Origin: Laspinema palackyanum D2a
GTDB lineage: Bacteria > Cyanobacteriota > Cyanobacteriia > Cyanobacteriales > Laspinemataceae
NCBI GenBank assembly: GCA_025370845.1
Contig: JAMXFF010000048.1
Coordinates: forward strand, 1-54,366
Direction: 5' to 3'
Length of the DNA: 54,366 nucleotides
The notes below the pieces were generated by a model that saw nothing but the letters and a program-made list of their open reading frames with translations, was not told the DNA's origin and searched no databases. Of this stretch, positions 36,601-43,681 are shown piece after piece (the first letter of the stretch is position 1; each line of letters starts with the position of its first letter). Made by a program: the position numbers and the translations under genes.

Positions 36601-36933
36601 GAGTTGAATCCCCAGGTGTAAAAACTCAGCTAGGGTGAGGGGCTTTCGATCCATGCTCTTTTTCAAAGACTGGCCGCCAAAATCCTCCAAAACCAAGGCC
36701 AAACTATTTTGATAATCGGTCAAGGCTAAGGGCTTGACAATCCCAGGAATATCCAGATTTTTACAAATTTCATATTCATTCCTAAATTTAATCAGGTCTT
36801 CAATCGTCGGCGAGGGAGAGGCCAAGATTTTGAAAATGGCTGTAGTCCCATCGGTAGCATTATAGCCCCGATAAATGATAGTATTGAGGCCGGTTTCCAT
36901 CGGTTCAGCCAGTTCATACCCAAGAATATTCAT
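30631..36933 (-). CDS. Giant hybrid Ser/Thr-His kinase with two receivers (copy 1)
   Basis: This 2,100-residue soluble protein has, in order: a Ser/Thr kinase domain (about 1-270; Lys35, HKDIKPQN with Asp127, DFS instead of DFG at 146-148, SPEQ); an AAA/STAND ATPase (Walker A GYSGIGKSA at 326-334, Walker B FLDDLQW ending 460); a long helical TPR-like region to about 1320; GAF (about 1343-1493); PAS (about 1500-1612); histidine kinase with His1629 in SHELRTP and a complete ATPase domain; receiver 1 with Asp1943; receiver 2 in which the acceptor position is Asn2064. This is the cyanobacterial multi-sensor multi-kinase design. Stimulus and target are unknown. It is a tandem duplicate of the gene upstream. 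Confidence 0.95.
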   Translation of the reverse strand: MNILGYELAEPMETGLNTIIYRGYNATDGTTAIFKILASPSPTIEDLIKFRNEYEICKNLDIPGIVKPLALTDYQNSLALVLEDFGGQSLKKSMDRKPLTLAEFLHLGIQLATSLGQLHHHQIVHKDIKPQNLIINPRTGEIKITDFSIAMRLSSESSWSQETVLEGTLSYMSPEQTGRMNRAVDYRTDFYSLGVTFYEMLTGRLPFEAVDALELIYCHIAKIAVSPHEMNPEIPQAVADIVMKLMAKTAEDRYQTSQGLLFDLETCLTQLEARGSIASFAVGERDRASQLLIPQKLYGREKEVETLMETFHRVAEGSSEMMLVSGYSGIGKSALVAEVHKPIVGARGYFISGKYDQYKRNIPYAGLIQAFSELIDRLLTENPDRITFWQEQLSKALGSNGQAIVEVIPKVESIVGPQSSIAELGPIESQNRFNRVFQQFLQTFCKKDHPLVIFLDDLQWADTASLHLIYQLINDLDQQYFLLIGAYRDNEVNAVHPLIQTRDALQSMGATVNQMVLQPLEMVHVNELIAATLDEPERSRPLAELLYHKTQGNPFFLTQLIKTLWDEKLLNYEFSGGVWQWDLDRILAVGIADRNVVELMARNIQKLPESTQTILQLAACVGNTFTLEVLAIVSENSPMATAASLWSALQSGLILPLSSGYKIPLLIGDEGEQFLDKQTGLTLSDLLGTQSISYKFLHDRVQQAAYSLIQEDQKKETHLKIGKLLLNNIPPEEREETIFALVNQLNYGCDLLESQGEKDELAQLNAIAGNKAKASTAYEAALRYLKVGIGLLGEDSWNSHYELTLSLYVSTLEAEYLNGNFEAARTLGDLILAQAKAVLDRVKVYEIQMQMYAAQHHISLAIETGLAALNLMGISLAVASEERSQSLELPEIDRIAELPEMTDPYELAVMRIVMNLVAPALHSSQLELWFQLVLTALERCLEKGHSAIAAFTYSWYATLLCGSGDINRGYYAAQISVKLLERFQAKTLKCQVYNMVFAFVQHWKQPVKVAVEALQEGLQSGLEVGDLEYASYCACKYCSYLFLSGESLETVARKQTPYIELLQKLKYEIALYDGSTWRQLVANLQGLAPDKYRLVGEVFNEDLILPKLKEANDGWSLFNVYLAKTILNFLLKQRQVALTYATLAAEYSGSVSGAFTMAVHNFYYSLVLLSIYPSAAAADQQKYLHQVECNQDKMRKWAELGPMNYQHKYELVEAEKARVLGHSLEAIDGYERAITGAKENGYLPEEALAYELASNFYRHRHQDKFADTYLTEAYAIYTKWGAKIKVEQLEAKYPQLKLRKPALSRSSTAIAQMTTATTFGSSAALDLATVIKASQAISSELQIEKLVEKLMNILIENAGAQKGFLVLAEKDKLILAAEVGLDKKIQGVKLRFDALDAKADLPWSIIHYVRRTQTNVVLNDAIREGLFTNDRYVSTHQVKSLLCAPFVNQGKLVGIVYLENNLTRSAFTRDRLEVLRLLSGQAAISIDLARTVNQLQDTVAYLNAIVNNIADGLLVTDMRDRISRLNPALLQMFGLPATELEGRDCQEGLSTELATLVAQSREHLSDVLSAEIPLTNNRVGKAVATSIVTDSTGEEQGPSCIGTVTLIRDITAEKEVDRMKTDFISTVSHELRTPLTSVVGFAKIVNKKLHDKIVGALENADNKTQRALQQVMDNIEIIISEGERLTNLINDVLDIAKMEAGKVEWQMQPISLSELMERAIASTSSLFQTSQLQVQVEIEPQLPQVSGDRDRLLQVLINLISNAVKFTDTGTVTLRATQNEEQVVVSIIDTGIGIPTEFQDTVFEKFKQVGDTLTDKPRGTGLGLPICKQIIEHHGGKIWVESTPGQGSSFSFSLLSLGSSVTPELEKLNLDSFVKQLKERIVITPQRETDSVKTILVVDDDTHIRSLLRQELESCGYQVREAKDGMEAIAEVKSLKPDLILLDVMMPQISGFDVAAVLKHDPETMDIPIIILSIIEDKQRGYRLGIDRYLTKPIDTEKLFENIGALLSKGASKKNVIVVDEDAGAIKTLVDVLEAKGYSVVEATTGQECIEKAMAIGPDMIVLNSVLSEHHEIVKTLRFEKGLENVLFLVLDDDGSGSLG

Positions 36934-36974
36934 AGTTGTTTTTCTACTCGTAAGTCGTGCGGTTAGAGGGCGGC

Positions 36975-37004
36975 AACCGTCGGGGATTTAAACCCCCGAC
37001 GGTT
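36975..37004. repeat. GGGG-TTTAAA-CCCC palindrome between kinase genes
   Basis: AACCGTCGGGG at 36975-36985 pairs with CCCCGACGGTT at 36994-37004 around ATTTAAAC. It is related to the palindromes at 7847-8130 and lies in the 102-bp gap between the two giant genes, where it could attenuate read-through or protect mRNA ends. Confidence 0.8.
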
Positions 37005-37035
37005 TCAGGGCTTTACGGGGCGTGACTTACCGCCG

Positions 37036-40000
37036 TTAGTTTGTCCCTGGATCAGGTTCTTGATTTTCAGCAAGTAACAGGAAAAAGACATTTTCTAGGC
37101 CCTTCTCAAATCGCAAGGTTTTGGCGATCTCATGTCGCTCGGAAAATAAAGAATCTACTATAATCATATCAGGTTTTACCGCTCGTGCTTTCTCAATGCA
37201 TTCCGGACCGCTGGAGGCTTCGGTAACGATATAGCCTTTCGCTTCTAAGACATCGGCTAAAAGTTTGACCGCAGAAACATCCTCATCCACGACCAAAACT
37301 TTCTTTTTGGACGTTTCTTGGGAGAGGAGGAAGCCAATTTGGTTGAGTAAGTCCTCTCGATCAATCGGCTTGGTTAAATAGCGATCAACCCCGAGACGAT
37401 AACCTCGCTGTTTATCTTCGATAATGGAAAGGATGGCGATGGGAATATGCATCGTATTGGGATCATTTTTGAGAACGGCTGCTACGTCAAATCCACTAAT
37501 TTGCGGCATCATGACATCCAGCAGAATCAAGTCCGGGGGGGTGGCTTTCACCTGAGCGATCGCCTCCATGCCGTCTTTGGCTTCTCGCACAAAATAGCCC
37601 GAGGCTTCTAATTCCTGGCGCAGCAAGGAGCGAATGTGAGCCTCGTCATCCACCACTAGGATGGTTTTCGGGCGATCGCTGCGCGGATGTTCTGGATGCT
37701 GGACGATGGTTTGTTTCAACTGCTGGACTAGGGTCTGAAAGTTGAGTTTTGCTGGGGTCGGCAATCCACTCTCTGGGTTCAGAGGCAGGGTAAAGGAAAA
37801 GGTTGTCCCGGATTCTCCCTCACTTTCCACCCAAATCTGACCCTGGTGATGTTCGACAATTTGTTTACAAATCGGTAATCCCAGTCCCGTCCCTTTGGGT
37901 TTGTCCGTCAGGGTATCCCCGACTTGCTTAAATTTCTCGAACACCGTCTCTTGATGTTCCGGGGGAATGCCGATGCCGGTATCAATGACAGAGATTTTGA
38001 GTTGCTCGTTCTGGAGTTGCGCCTGGACGGTTACGGATCCAGTCCGGGTAAATTTGACGGCATTGGAGATGAGATTAATTAGCACTTGTAATAAGCGATC
38101 GCGATCGCCAATCACCTCGGGCAATCCGGTTTCAATCTCTTGGATTTGCGCCAATCCACTATTTTCAAACAGGCTGGATGTGGCGGAAAAAGCCCGTTCT
38201 ACCAGTTCGGATACCGCCAACGGCTGCATTTGCCAATCCACTTTTCCCGCTTCCATTTTGGCGATATCTAGGACATCGTTAATCAAATGGGTCAACCGTT
38301 CCCCTTCGGAAATAATAATATTGATGTTATCTCCCACTTGGGCGATCGCCTTCTGGGTTTTGCGATCGGACTCCTGGAAACTGGGTAAAATCTTGTCTTG
38401 GAGTTTTTTCTGGATCAGTTTCGCAAAACCGACCACGGAAGTGAGAGGGGTTCGCAGTTCGTGAGATACGGTGGAGATAAAATCGGTTTTCATGCGATCG
38501 ATTTCTTTCTCCGTGGTGATATCTCGAATCAGGATAACAGTCCCAATACAGTTGGCGGTATCCGCTTCTGATAACTCCTGGGGTAAAATTGAAGTTGCCA
38601 CAGCTTTCCCGACGCGCTCAAAGGCGAGTTCGACTTCTGCGGTGAGCACTTCGTTGGGAGAATTGACACTGTGGGCGATTGCTTGGGCGAGGTCCAGGGA
38701 CAAAAGTTCTGCACAGTGTTTCCCTACCGTCTCACTTTCGGACCGGTCAAACATCTCCAGCAAGGCGGGATTGACTCGGGTAATCAGACCCTGGGCATTG
38801 GTAACCAGCAGTCCATCAGCAATATTGGTGATAATCGCACTTAAATAGGCGACGGTATTTTGCACTTGTTTAACCACCCGGGCCAGTTCTAGGGAAATAG
38901 CCGCCTGTCCCGATAACATTCGTAAGACTTCCAGGCGATCGGGGGTAAAAGCCCCTGCTGCCCGGTTATTTTCTAAATACAGTAACCCGACGCCCTTGCC
39001 TTGATGGACGATCGGGGTACATAAAACCGATTTGACTTGATGGCGGACAATATAAGGTTCGGTGGTAAACAGTCCTGACCCGATGGCATTATTGAGCAGG
39101 AGAGGTTTCTGGGTGCGAGCCACATAGTTAATTAATCCCAAGGGCAAATCGGAGGAGTTTTCTAGGGGAATAGAAGGCAGTAAGGTCACTTGGTCATTCT
39201 CCACGCTTCCCTGCGCCACCCGCACAAATTCACCCTGGCGATCGAGGAGTAAATGCCCGGTTTGAGCGCCTGCATTTTCGATGAGAATATGCATTAACTT
39301 TTCTAGCAAAGTTTCTAAGACAATTTCCGAAGAAATAGTTTGAGAGGCTTTCATTACTGTCGCCATATCAAGTAAAGCCGCATGGCCGACGGTGGTGGCC
39401 TGTTCTCCCGTTGTGGTTTGACTGAAGTCTCCCGAAGGCCGGTTTTGAATGGATGCTCTTGCTAACAGGTCGGGATAAGTTTTATCAAGTTGCTGAACCT
39501 TAGCTTTTGCCCCCCAGAGACTATATTGATAGCGAGCATCGGTGAGATAAGTTTTGGCAATTTTAATCCGTCCTAAGCCTCGATAAAACTTAGCTGCCAG
39601 TTCGTTAGCGATCGCTTCAATCTGCAAATATCCCTGTTCTTGGGCAGTGGCGATCGCCTGATCATACAGTTCCATTGCCTCTAACGGACGCTCGCTAATT
39701 CGGGCCACTTCCGCCTCTACCAACAGATACTTATGAAGAAAATTCTCTTTTCCCGTTTCTGCCCAAAGTTTGAGGTTTTGGCGATTTTTATTGAGGATAC
39801 TCCAGAGGCTGGCTTTTTCCTCCTCCTGCGCCGTTGGATACAGGGCAGTCAGAATCAAGGAATAATAAAAATAATGTTGCGTCATGCTGAAAAAGCCGAA
39901 ATTCGTCCCAATGGTTTCATCCGCTTGACGAGCAACAATCAACGCGGCGGGATAGTCTTCCTGGAGGAACAAAACCAGACTCTTGAGCATCCAGAACCAA

Positions 40001-43000
40001 TTCATGCCCACATAAAATTGATTGTCTGCCCAAAGTTTTAGGGTAGCGCCTTCATTGTAATCTGGGCTATTTAGGGTAATCGGGCTATCCGTTAATCCCT
40101 GTAAGTTTAAAACCGTCTGTTGCAAGGTCCGATAACCGGCGATCATATTGCGATCGTTGGTTTCTTCGATAAATTTGAGATATTTTGCCGACTTGTCATA
40201 GACTTCTGGGAGGCGATTTCCGATAATAAATTGCGTCCAAAATTGATAGGTAACTGCCCAAACTCCCCAAACTAAATCCCCCGTTTCCAAACTGACTTTA
40301 TAGGACTCTCGATACAAGGGTAAATTGGTTTGGAGATGTTTCCAAAAGGGATTAATGGTATGGGCGAAGATATTATTGATTTTGGGAGTGAGGGTATGGT
40401 TTGGGAATTTCTCCCGCAATTTTAAGGCTAAATCCCCAAATTGATAAGCCGCTTGATAGTCCTGTTCACCGGCTAAAATCATGCCATAAACGACATAACC
40501 AAAGGCGGAGACATCCACGGGTCCATAGTCTAAGGTGAGGCTGACCATTTTTAATCCCATCAATTGCAGCCAGTCGGGACGATTAGCAAAATAGGTGGCG
40601 GTCCAGGAATTAACCAGCAGGTTCATCGCCACCTTTTTATCCGGGTCGGTCATTTCAGGAACGTTCAATAAATCGGGGATATTCTGGCCGCTGAGCAGGG
40701 TCTGGACGCTTTCCCGTTCCGCGACAACCGCAGCGGGTAAGTCTTCTTCCTGGCTGGGAAAATAGAGTCCAAAATCTTTTAATCCTTCGATGCCTAATTC
40801 CACTGCTTGATAATAATTATCTCCTTTGGTCATGCAAGCGGCGATATAGAGAGAATAGATTTCCGCCCGTTCAAAGCGGGATTGGGCGTGAAATAAGGCG
40901 CGGTTAAATAGGCTTTCGGTTTGGTCAAAATTTCCCACTAAATATTGACATTCTCCCAGTTCTCGGTGCAAGAACAAGGTGAGGGCGTAATGGGTTTCCC
41001 AAGGGTTGGTATTTAACAGGTTTAGGCCTAGACTAAAGTGAACGATCGCACTGTGGTAAGCATTGGAGGCTTTGGACTTTTTCCCGGCGATCGCATTGAG
41101 TCGGGCAAGTTGGCATTTCTCCTCAGTCCCTTGCAGTAATTCAACCCCACTATTCAAATGATTGACAATATCAAAAATTTTCTCCTCTCGTTCAGATTCT
41201 GGGGTATTTTGGAGGAGAATCTGCCCAATTTTGAGGTGAACCGCTTTTTTCTGGGCCTCGGGAATTAAAGAATAGGCCGCTTGTTGAACGCGATCGTGCA
41301 GGAATTGATAGCTGACTTCAATTCCCTCCAAATTTTCGGAAACCGTAGGAATTTTATAGGTTTCACTTAAGGGTAACACTAACCCCTCTTGTAAGGCTTC
41401 CCACAAATCTCCCGCCGTCAAAGCTGGCGATCGCTCTCGAACAATCGCCAGAATATTCAAATCAAAGCGGTTGCCAATACAAGCGGCTAATTTTAAAGCA
41501 TTCTGGGCATGAGCGCTAAATTGACGAATCTTACCCACCATTAATTCAACCACGTTTTCCGTAATCCCAATCCGGCGAATCTGCACTATATCCCACTGCC
41601 ACATCCCTTGATTAAAATCGAAGGAAAGCAAGTCATCTCGATGGAGTGATTTGAGCAATTGGGTCAAGAAAAACGGATTTCCCTGAGTCTTTTTAAACAT
41701 CAGTTCAGCTAAGGGTTTTGCTTGCTCTTGGCTACAATTAAAGCTATCGAAAATCAACGCCGTGACATGAGTTACCCCTAGAGGTTCGAGTTCAATGGTA
41801 GTGATCTTAGCCCCAATCTTCTCAATTTCCTCCAAGGTGAGCATCAAGGGATGGGTGGGACTGACTTCATTATCGCGATAGGCCCCAATCATTAATAAGT
41901 GATGACTTTCCGTATCAGTCATCAGCAATTCCAGCAGTTTTAAAGAAGCGGAATCCGCCCACTGTAAATCATCCAAAAACACAACCAGGGGGTGTTCCGG
42001 TTGCGTAAACACATGAATAAACTCTTTAAACACCCGATTAAATCGGGTTTGAGATTCACTCGGTCCTAATGCAGAAATCGGAGGCTGTTCGCCAATAATC
42101 GATTCCACTTCGGGAATCACATCAATAATCATTTGACCGTTTTCGCCAACTGCTGCTAAGAGTTTCTCTTGCCATTGGGCAATTTGTTCGGGGGGTTCAG
42201 TGAGCAGTTGGCGAATTAAGGACTGGAAGGCTTGAATCAGAGAAGCGTAAGGAATATCCCGCTTAAACTGGTCGAATTTTCCGGCGATGAAATACCCTCG
42301 TTGACGAACAATGGGTTTATGAACTTCATGGACAATACTGGTTTTGCCAATACCAGAATACCCAGCAATTAAAATTAGTTCAGGGGTTCCTAATTTGACC
42401 AAAGGCGTTGAGGCATCCGGTGAACTCTCCTCGGAAACCGAGGCGATCCGATTAAAGGCTTCTAGGAGGCTGGCAACTTCCCGATCGCGTCCGTAGAGTT
42501 TTTGCGAAAGGACAAATTGACCACTTTTATCCCATTGTCCCGGCTTGAAATCTTTGAAACCATCGCGATCGTTCAAGTGGCTTAAACAGTATTCTAAATC
42601 CGCTTTAATTCCGTAAGCACTTTGATAGCGTTCTTCGGCCGTTTTTGCCATTAATTTCATGACAATCTCGCTCAAAGCCCGAGGAATTTCCGGCATTAAA
42701 ACCTGTAGAGAAACCGGCTGCTTTGCAATGTGAGAGTGAATTAATTCTAAGGGGTCTTCGGCGACAAAGGGCAGTTGACCCGCCAGCATTTCATAAAAGG
42801 TAATCCCTAATGAATAAAAGTCCGTGCGATAGTCTAAATATCGGTTCATCCGCCCGGTTTGTTCCGGGGACATATAGGCGAGGGTTCCTTCCAGGAGGGT
42901 GGGATGGGGGTTGAGGGTTTGTGTTTCCCGGGAGAGGCGGGTGGCAATGCTAAAGTCGGTAATTCTAACGCTCAACCTTTGAGCGTGATTCACAATGATG

Positions 43001-43419
43001 AGATTGGAGGGTTTAATATCTTTATGAACGATTTGAGCTTGGTGCAGTTCTCCCAGGGTTTCTGTTAACTGAATGGCAATTTGTAAAAAAGTTTCTATCC
43101 CTAGCTTTTCAGTTAGTAGGAGTTGTTTGAGGGACTGGCCCCCGCTATCCTCAAAGACCAGCATCAAGGTATTGTGAAGGGGTTCGATCGCCAAGGGTTT
43201 GATGACCCGATTGATCTCTAAATTGTAGGTAATTTCATATTCATGCTTTAACCGCGCCAATTCTTCCAGGCTGGGATATTCCGAGGCTAAAGCTTTTAAA
43301 ATCACGGCTTTTTGGTCGGATTTACGAATCGCTCGATAAATCAGGGTTTTGCTTCCCGCTTGAATTTCTTCGGTGATTTGATAGCCGGGAATGGAGAGAG
43401 AAATTTTCGGATGAGTCAT
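37036..43419 (-). CDS. Giant hybrid Ser/Thr-His kinase with two receivers (copy 2)
   Basis: The 2,127-residue protein repeats the architecture of its downstream neighbour: Ser/Thr kinase (HKDIKPSN, DFS, SPEQ), AAA/STAND ATPase (Walker A GYSGIGKTS, Walker B FLDDLQW), helical repeats, GAF, PAS, histidine kinase with His1653 (SHELRTP), receiver 1 with Asp1968 and receiver 2 whose acceptor Asp2089 is retained (MIIVDSLF). Similarity is highest in the kinase core and receivers and lower in the helical middle, consistent with an old duplication and divergent input. No strong ribosome site is seen before the ATG. A GAF kinase gene lies 262 bp upstream. Confidence 0.95.
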   Translation of the reverse strand: MTHPKISLSIPGYQITEEIQAGSKTLIYRAIRKSDQKAVILKALASEYPSLEELARLKHEYEITYNLEINRVIKPLAIEPLHNTLMLVFEDSGGQSLKQLLLTEKLGIETFLQIAIQLTETLGELHQAQIVHKDIKPSNLIIVNHAQRLSVRITDFSIATRLSRETQTLNPHPTLLEGTLAYMSPEQTGRMNRYLDYRTDFYSLGITFYEMLAGQLPFVAEDPLELIHSHIAKQPVSLQVLMPEIPRALSEIVMKLMAKTAEERYQSAYGIKADLEYCLSHLNDRDGFKDFKPGQWDKSGQFVLSQKLYGRDREVASLLEAFNRIASVSEESSPDASTPLVKLGTPELILIAGYSGIGKTSIVHEVHKPIVRQRGYFIAGKFDQFKRDIPYASLIQAFQSLIRQLLTEPPEQIAQWQEKLLAAVGENGQMIIDVIPEVESIIGEQPPISALGPSESQTRFNRVFKEFIHVFTQPEHPLVVFLDDLQWADSASLKLLELLMTDTESHHLLMIGAYRDNEVSPTHPLMLTLEEIEKIGAKITTIELEPLGVTHVTALIFDSFNCSQEQAKPLAELMFKKTQGNPFFLTQLLKSLHRDDLLSFDFNQGMWQWDIVQIRRIGITENVVELMVGKIRQFSAHAQNALKLAACIGNRFDLNILAIVRERSPALTAGDLWEALQEGLVLPLSETYKIPTVSENLEGIEVSYQFLHDRVQQAAYSLIPEAQKKAVHLKIGQILLQNTPESEREEKIFDIVNHLNSGVELLQGTEEKCQLARLNAIAGKKSKASNAYHSAIVHFSLGLNLLNTNPWETHYALTLFLHRELGECQYLVGNFDQTESLFNRALFHAQSRFERAEIYSLYIAACMTKGDNYYQAVELGIEGLKDFGLYFPSQEEDLPAAVVAERESVQTLLSGQNIPDLLNVPEMTDPDKKVAMNLLVNSWTATYFANRPDWLQLMGLKMVSLTLDYGPVDVSAFGYVVYGMILAGEQDYQAAYQFGDLALKLREKFPNHTLTPKINNIFAHTINPFWKHLQTNLPLYRESYKVSLETGDLVWGVWAVTYQFWTQFIIGNRLPEVYDKSAKYLKFIEETNDRNMIAGYRTLQQTVLNLQGLTDSPITLNSPDYNEGATLKLWADNQFYVGMNWFWMLKSLVLFLQEDYPAALIVARQADETIGTNFGFFSMTQHYFYYSLILTALYPTAQEEEKASLWSILNKNRQNLKLWAETGKENFLHKYLLVEAEVARISERPLEAMELYDQAIATAQEQGYLQIEAIANELAAKFYRGLGRIKIAKTYLTDARYQYSLWGAKAKVQQLDKTYPDLLARASIQNRPSGDFSQTTTGEQATTVGHAALLDMATVMKASQTISSEIVLETLLEKLMHILIENAGAQTGHLLLDRQGEFVRVAQGSVENDQVTLLPSIPLENSSDLPLGLINYVARTQKPLLLNNAIGSGLFTTEPYIVRHQVKSVLCTPIVHQGKGVGLLYLENNRAAGAFTPDRLEVLRMLSGQAAISLELARVVKQVQNTVAYLSAIITNIADGLLVTNAQGLITRVNPALLEMFDRSESETVGKHCAELLSLDLAQAIAHSVNSPNEVLTAEVELAFERVGKAVATSILPQELSEADTANCIGTVILIRDITTEKEIDRMKTDFISTVSHELRTPLTSVVGFAKLIQKKLQDKILPSFQESDRKTQKAIAQVGDNINIIISEGERLTHLINDVLDIAKMEAGKVDWQMQPLAVSELVERAFSATSSLFENSGLAQIQEIETGLPEVIGDRDRLLQVLINLISNAVKFTRTGSVTVQAQLQNEQLKISVIDTGIGIPPEHQETVFEKFKQVGDTLTDKPKGTGLGLPICKQIVEHHQGQIWVESEGESGTTFSFTLPLNPESGLPTPAKLNFQTLVQQLKQTIVQHPEHPRSDRPKTILVVDDEAHIRSLLRQELEASGYFVREAKDGMEAIAQVKATPPDLILLDVMMPQISGFDVAAVLKNDPNTMHIPIAILSIIEDKQRGYRLGVDRYLTKPIDREDLLNQIGFLLSQETSKKKVLVVDEDVSAVKLLADVLEAKGYIVTEASSGPECIEKARAVKPDMIIVDSLFSERHEIAKTLRFEKGLENVFFLLLAENQEPDPGTN

Positions 43420-43681
43420 GGGGGTTGGGTAATTTTAGAAGGATAATTCAAGCGATCGCTGGGTTTGAACTCAGCGCGATCGCCCATCAACTCCTTGTTT
43501 TGATCGCCACAGCGATCGCCCCGGAGATAGGGACGTCGAGAACCAACAAAATACCGCCTTGTAGATGAGCGCCTCTGAACCGTCTGCGCCTTGCACCGAT
43601 GGTGAGGAATTTCGTAGATGCTGGACCCCTAAGATTTTGCCGACGGATATTGATTCTTTACTATAGAACACTCAAAAAAAT

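Noticed and set aside
43471-43671. 66-codon frame between the kinases
   Set aside because: It consists of HIP1-rich spacer translation with no conserved feature.
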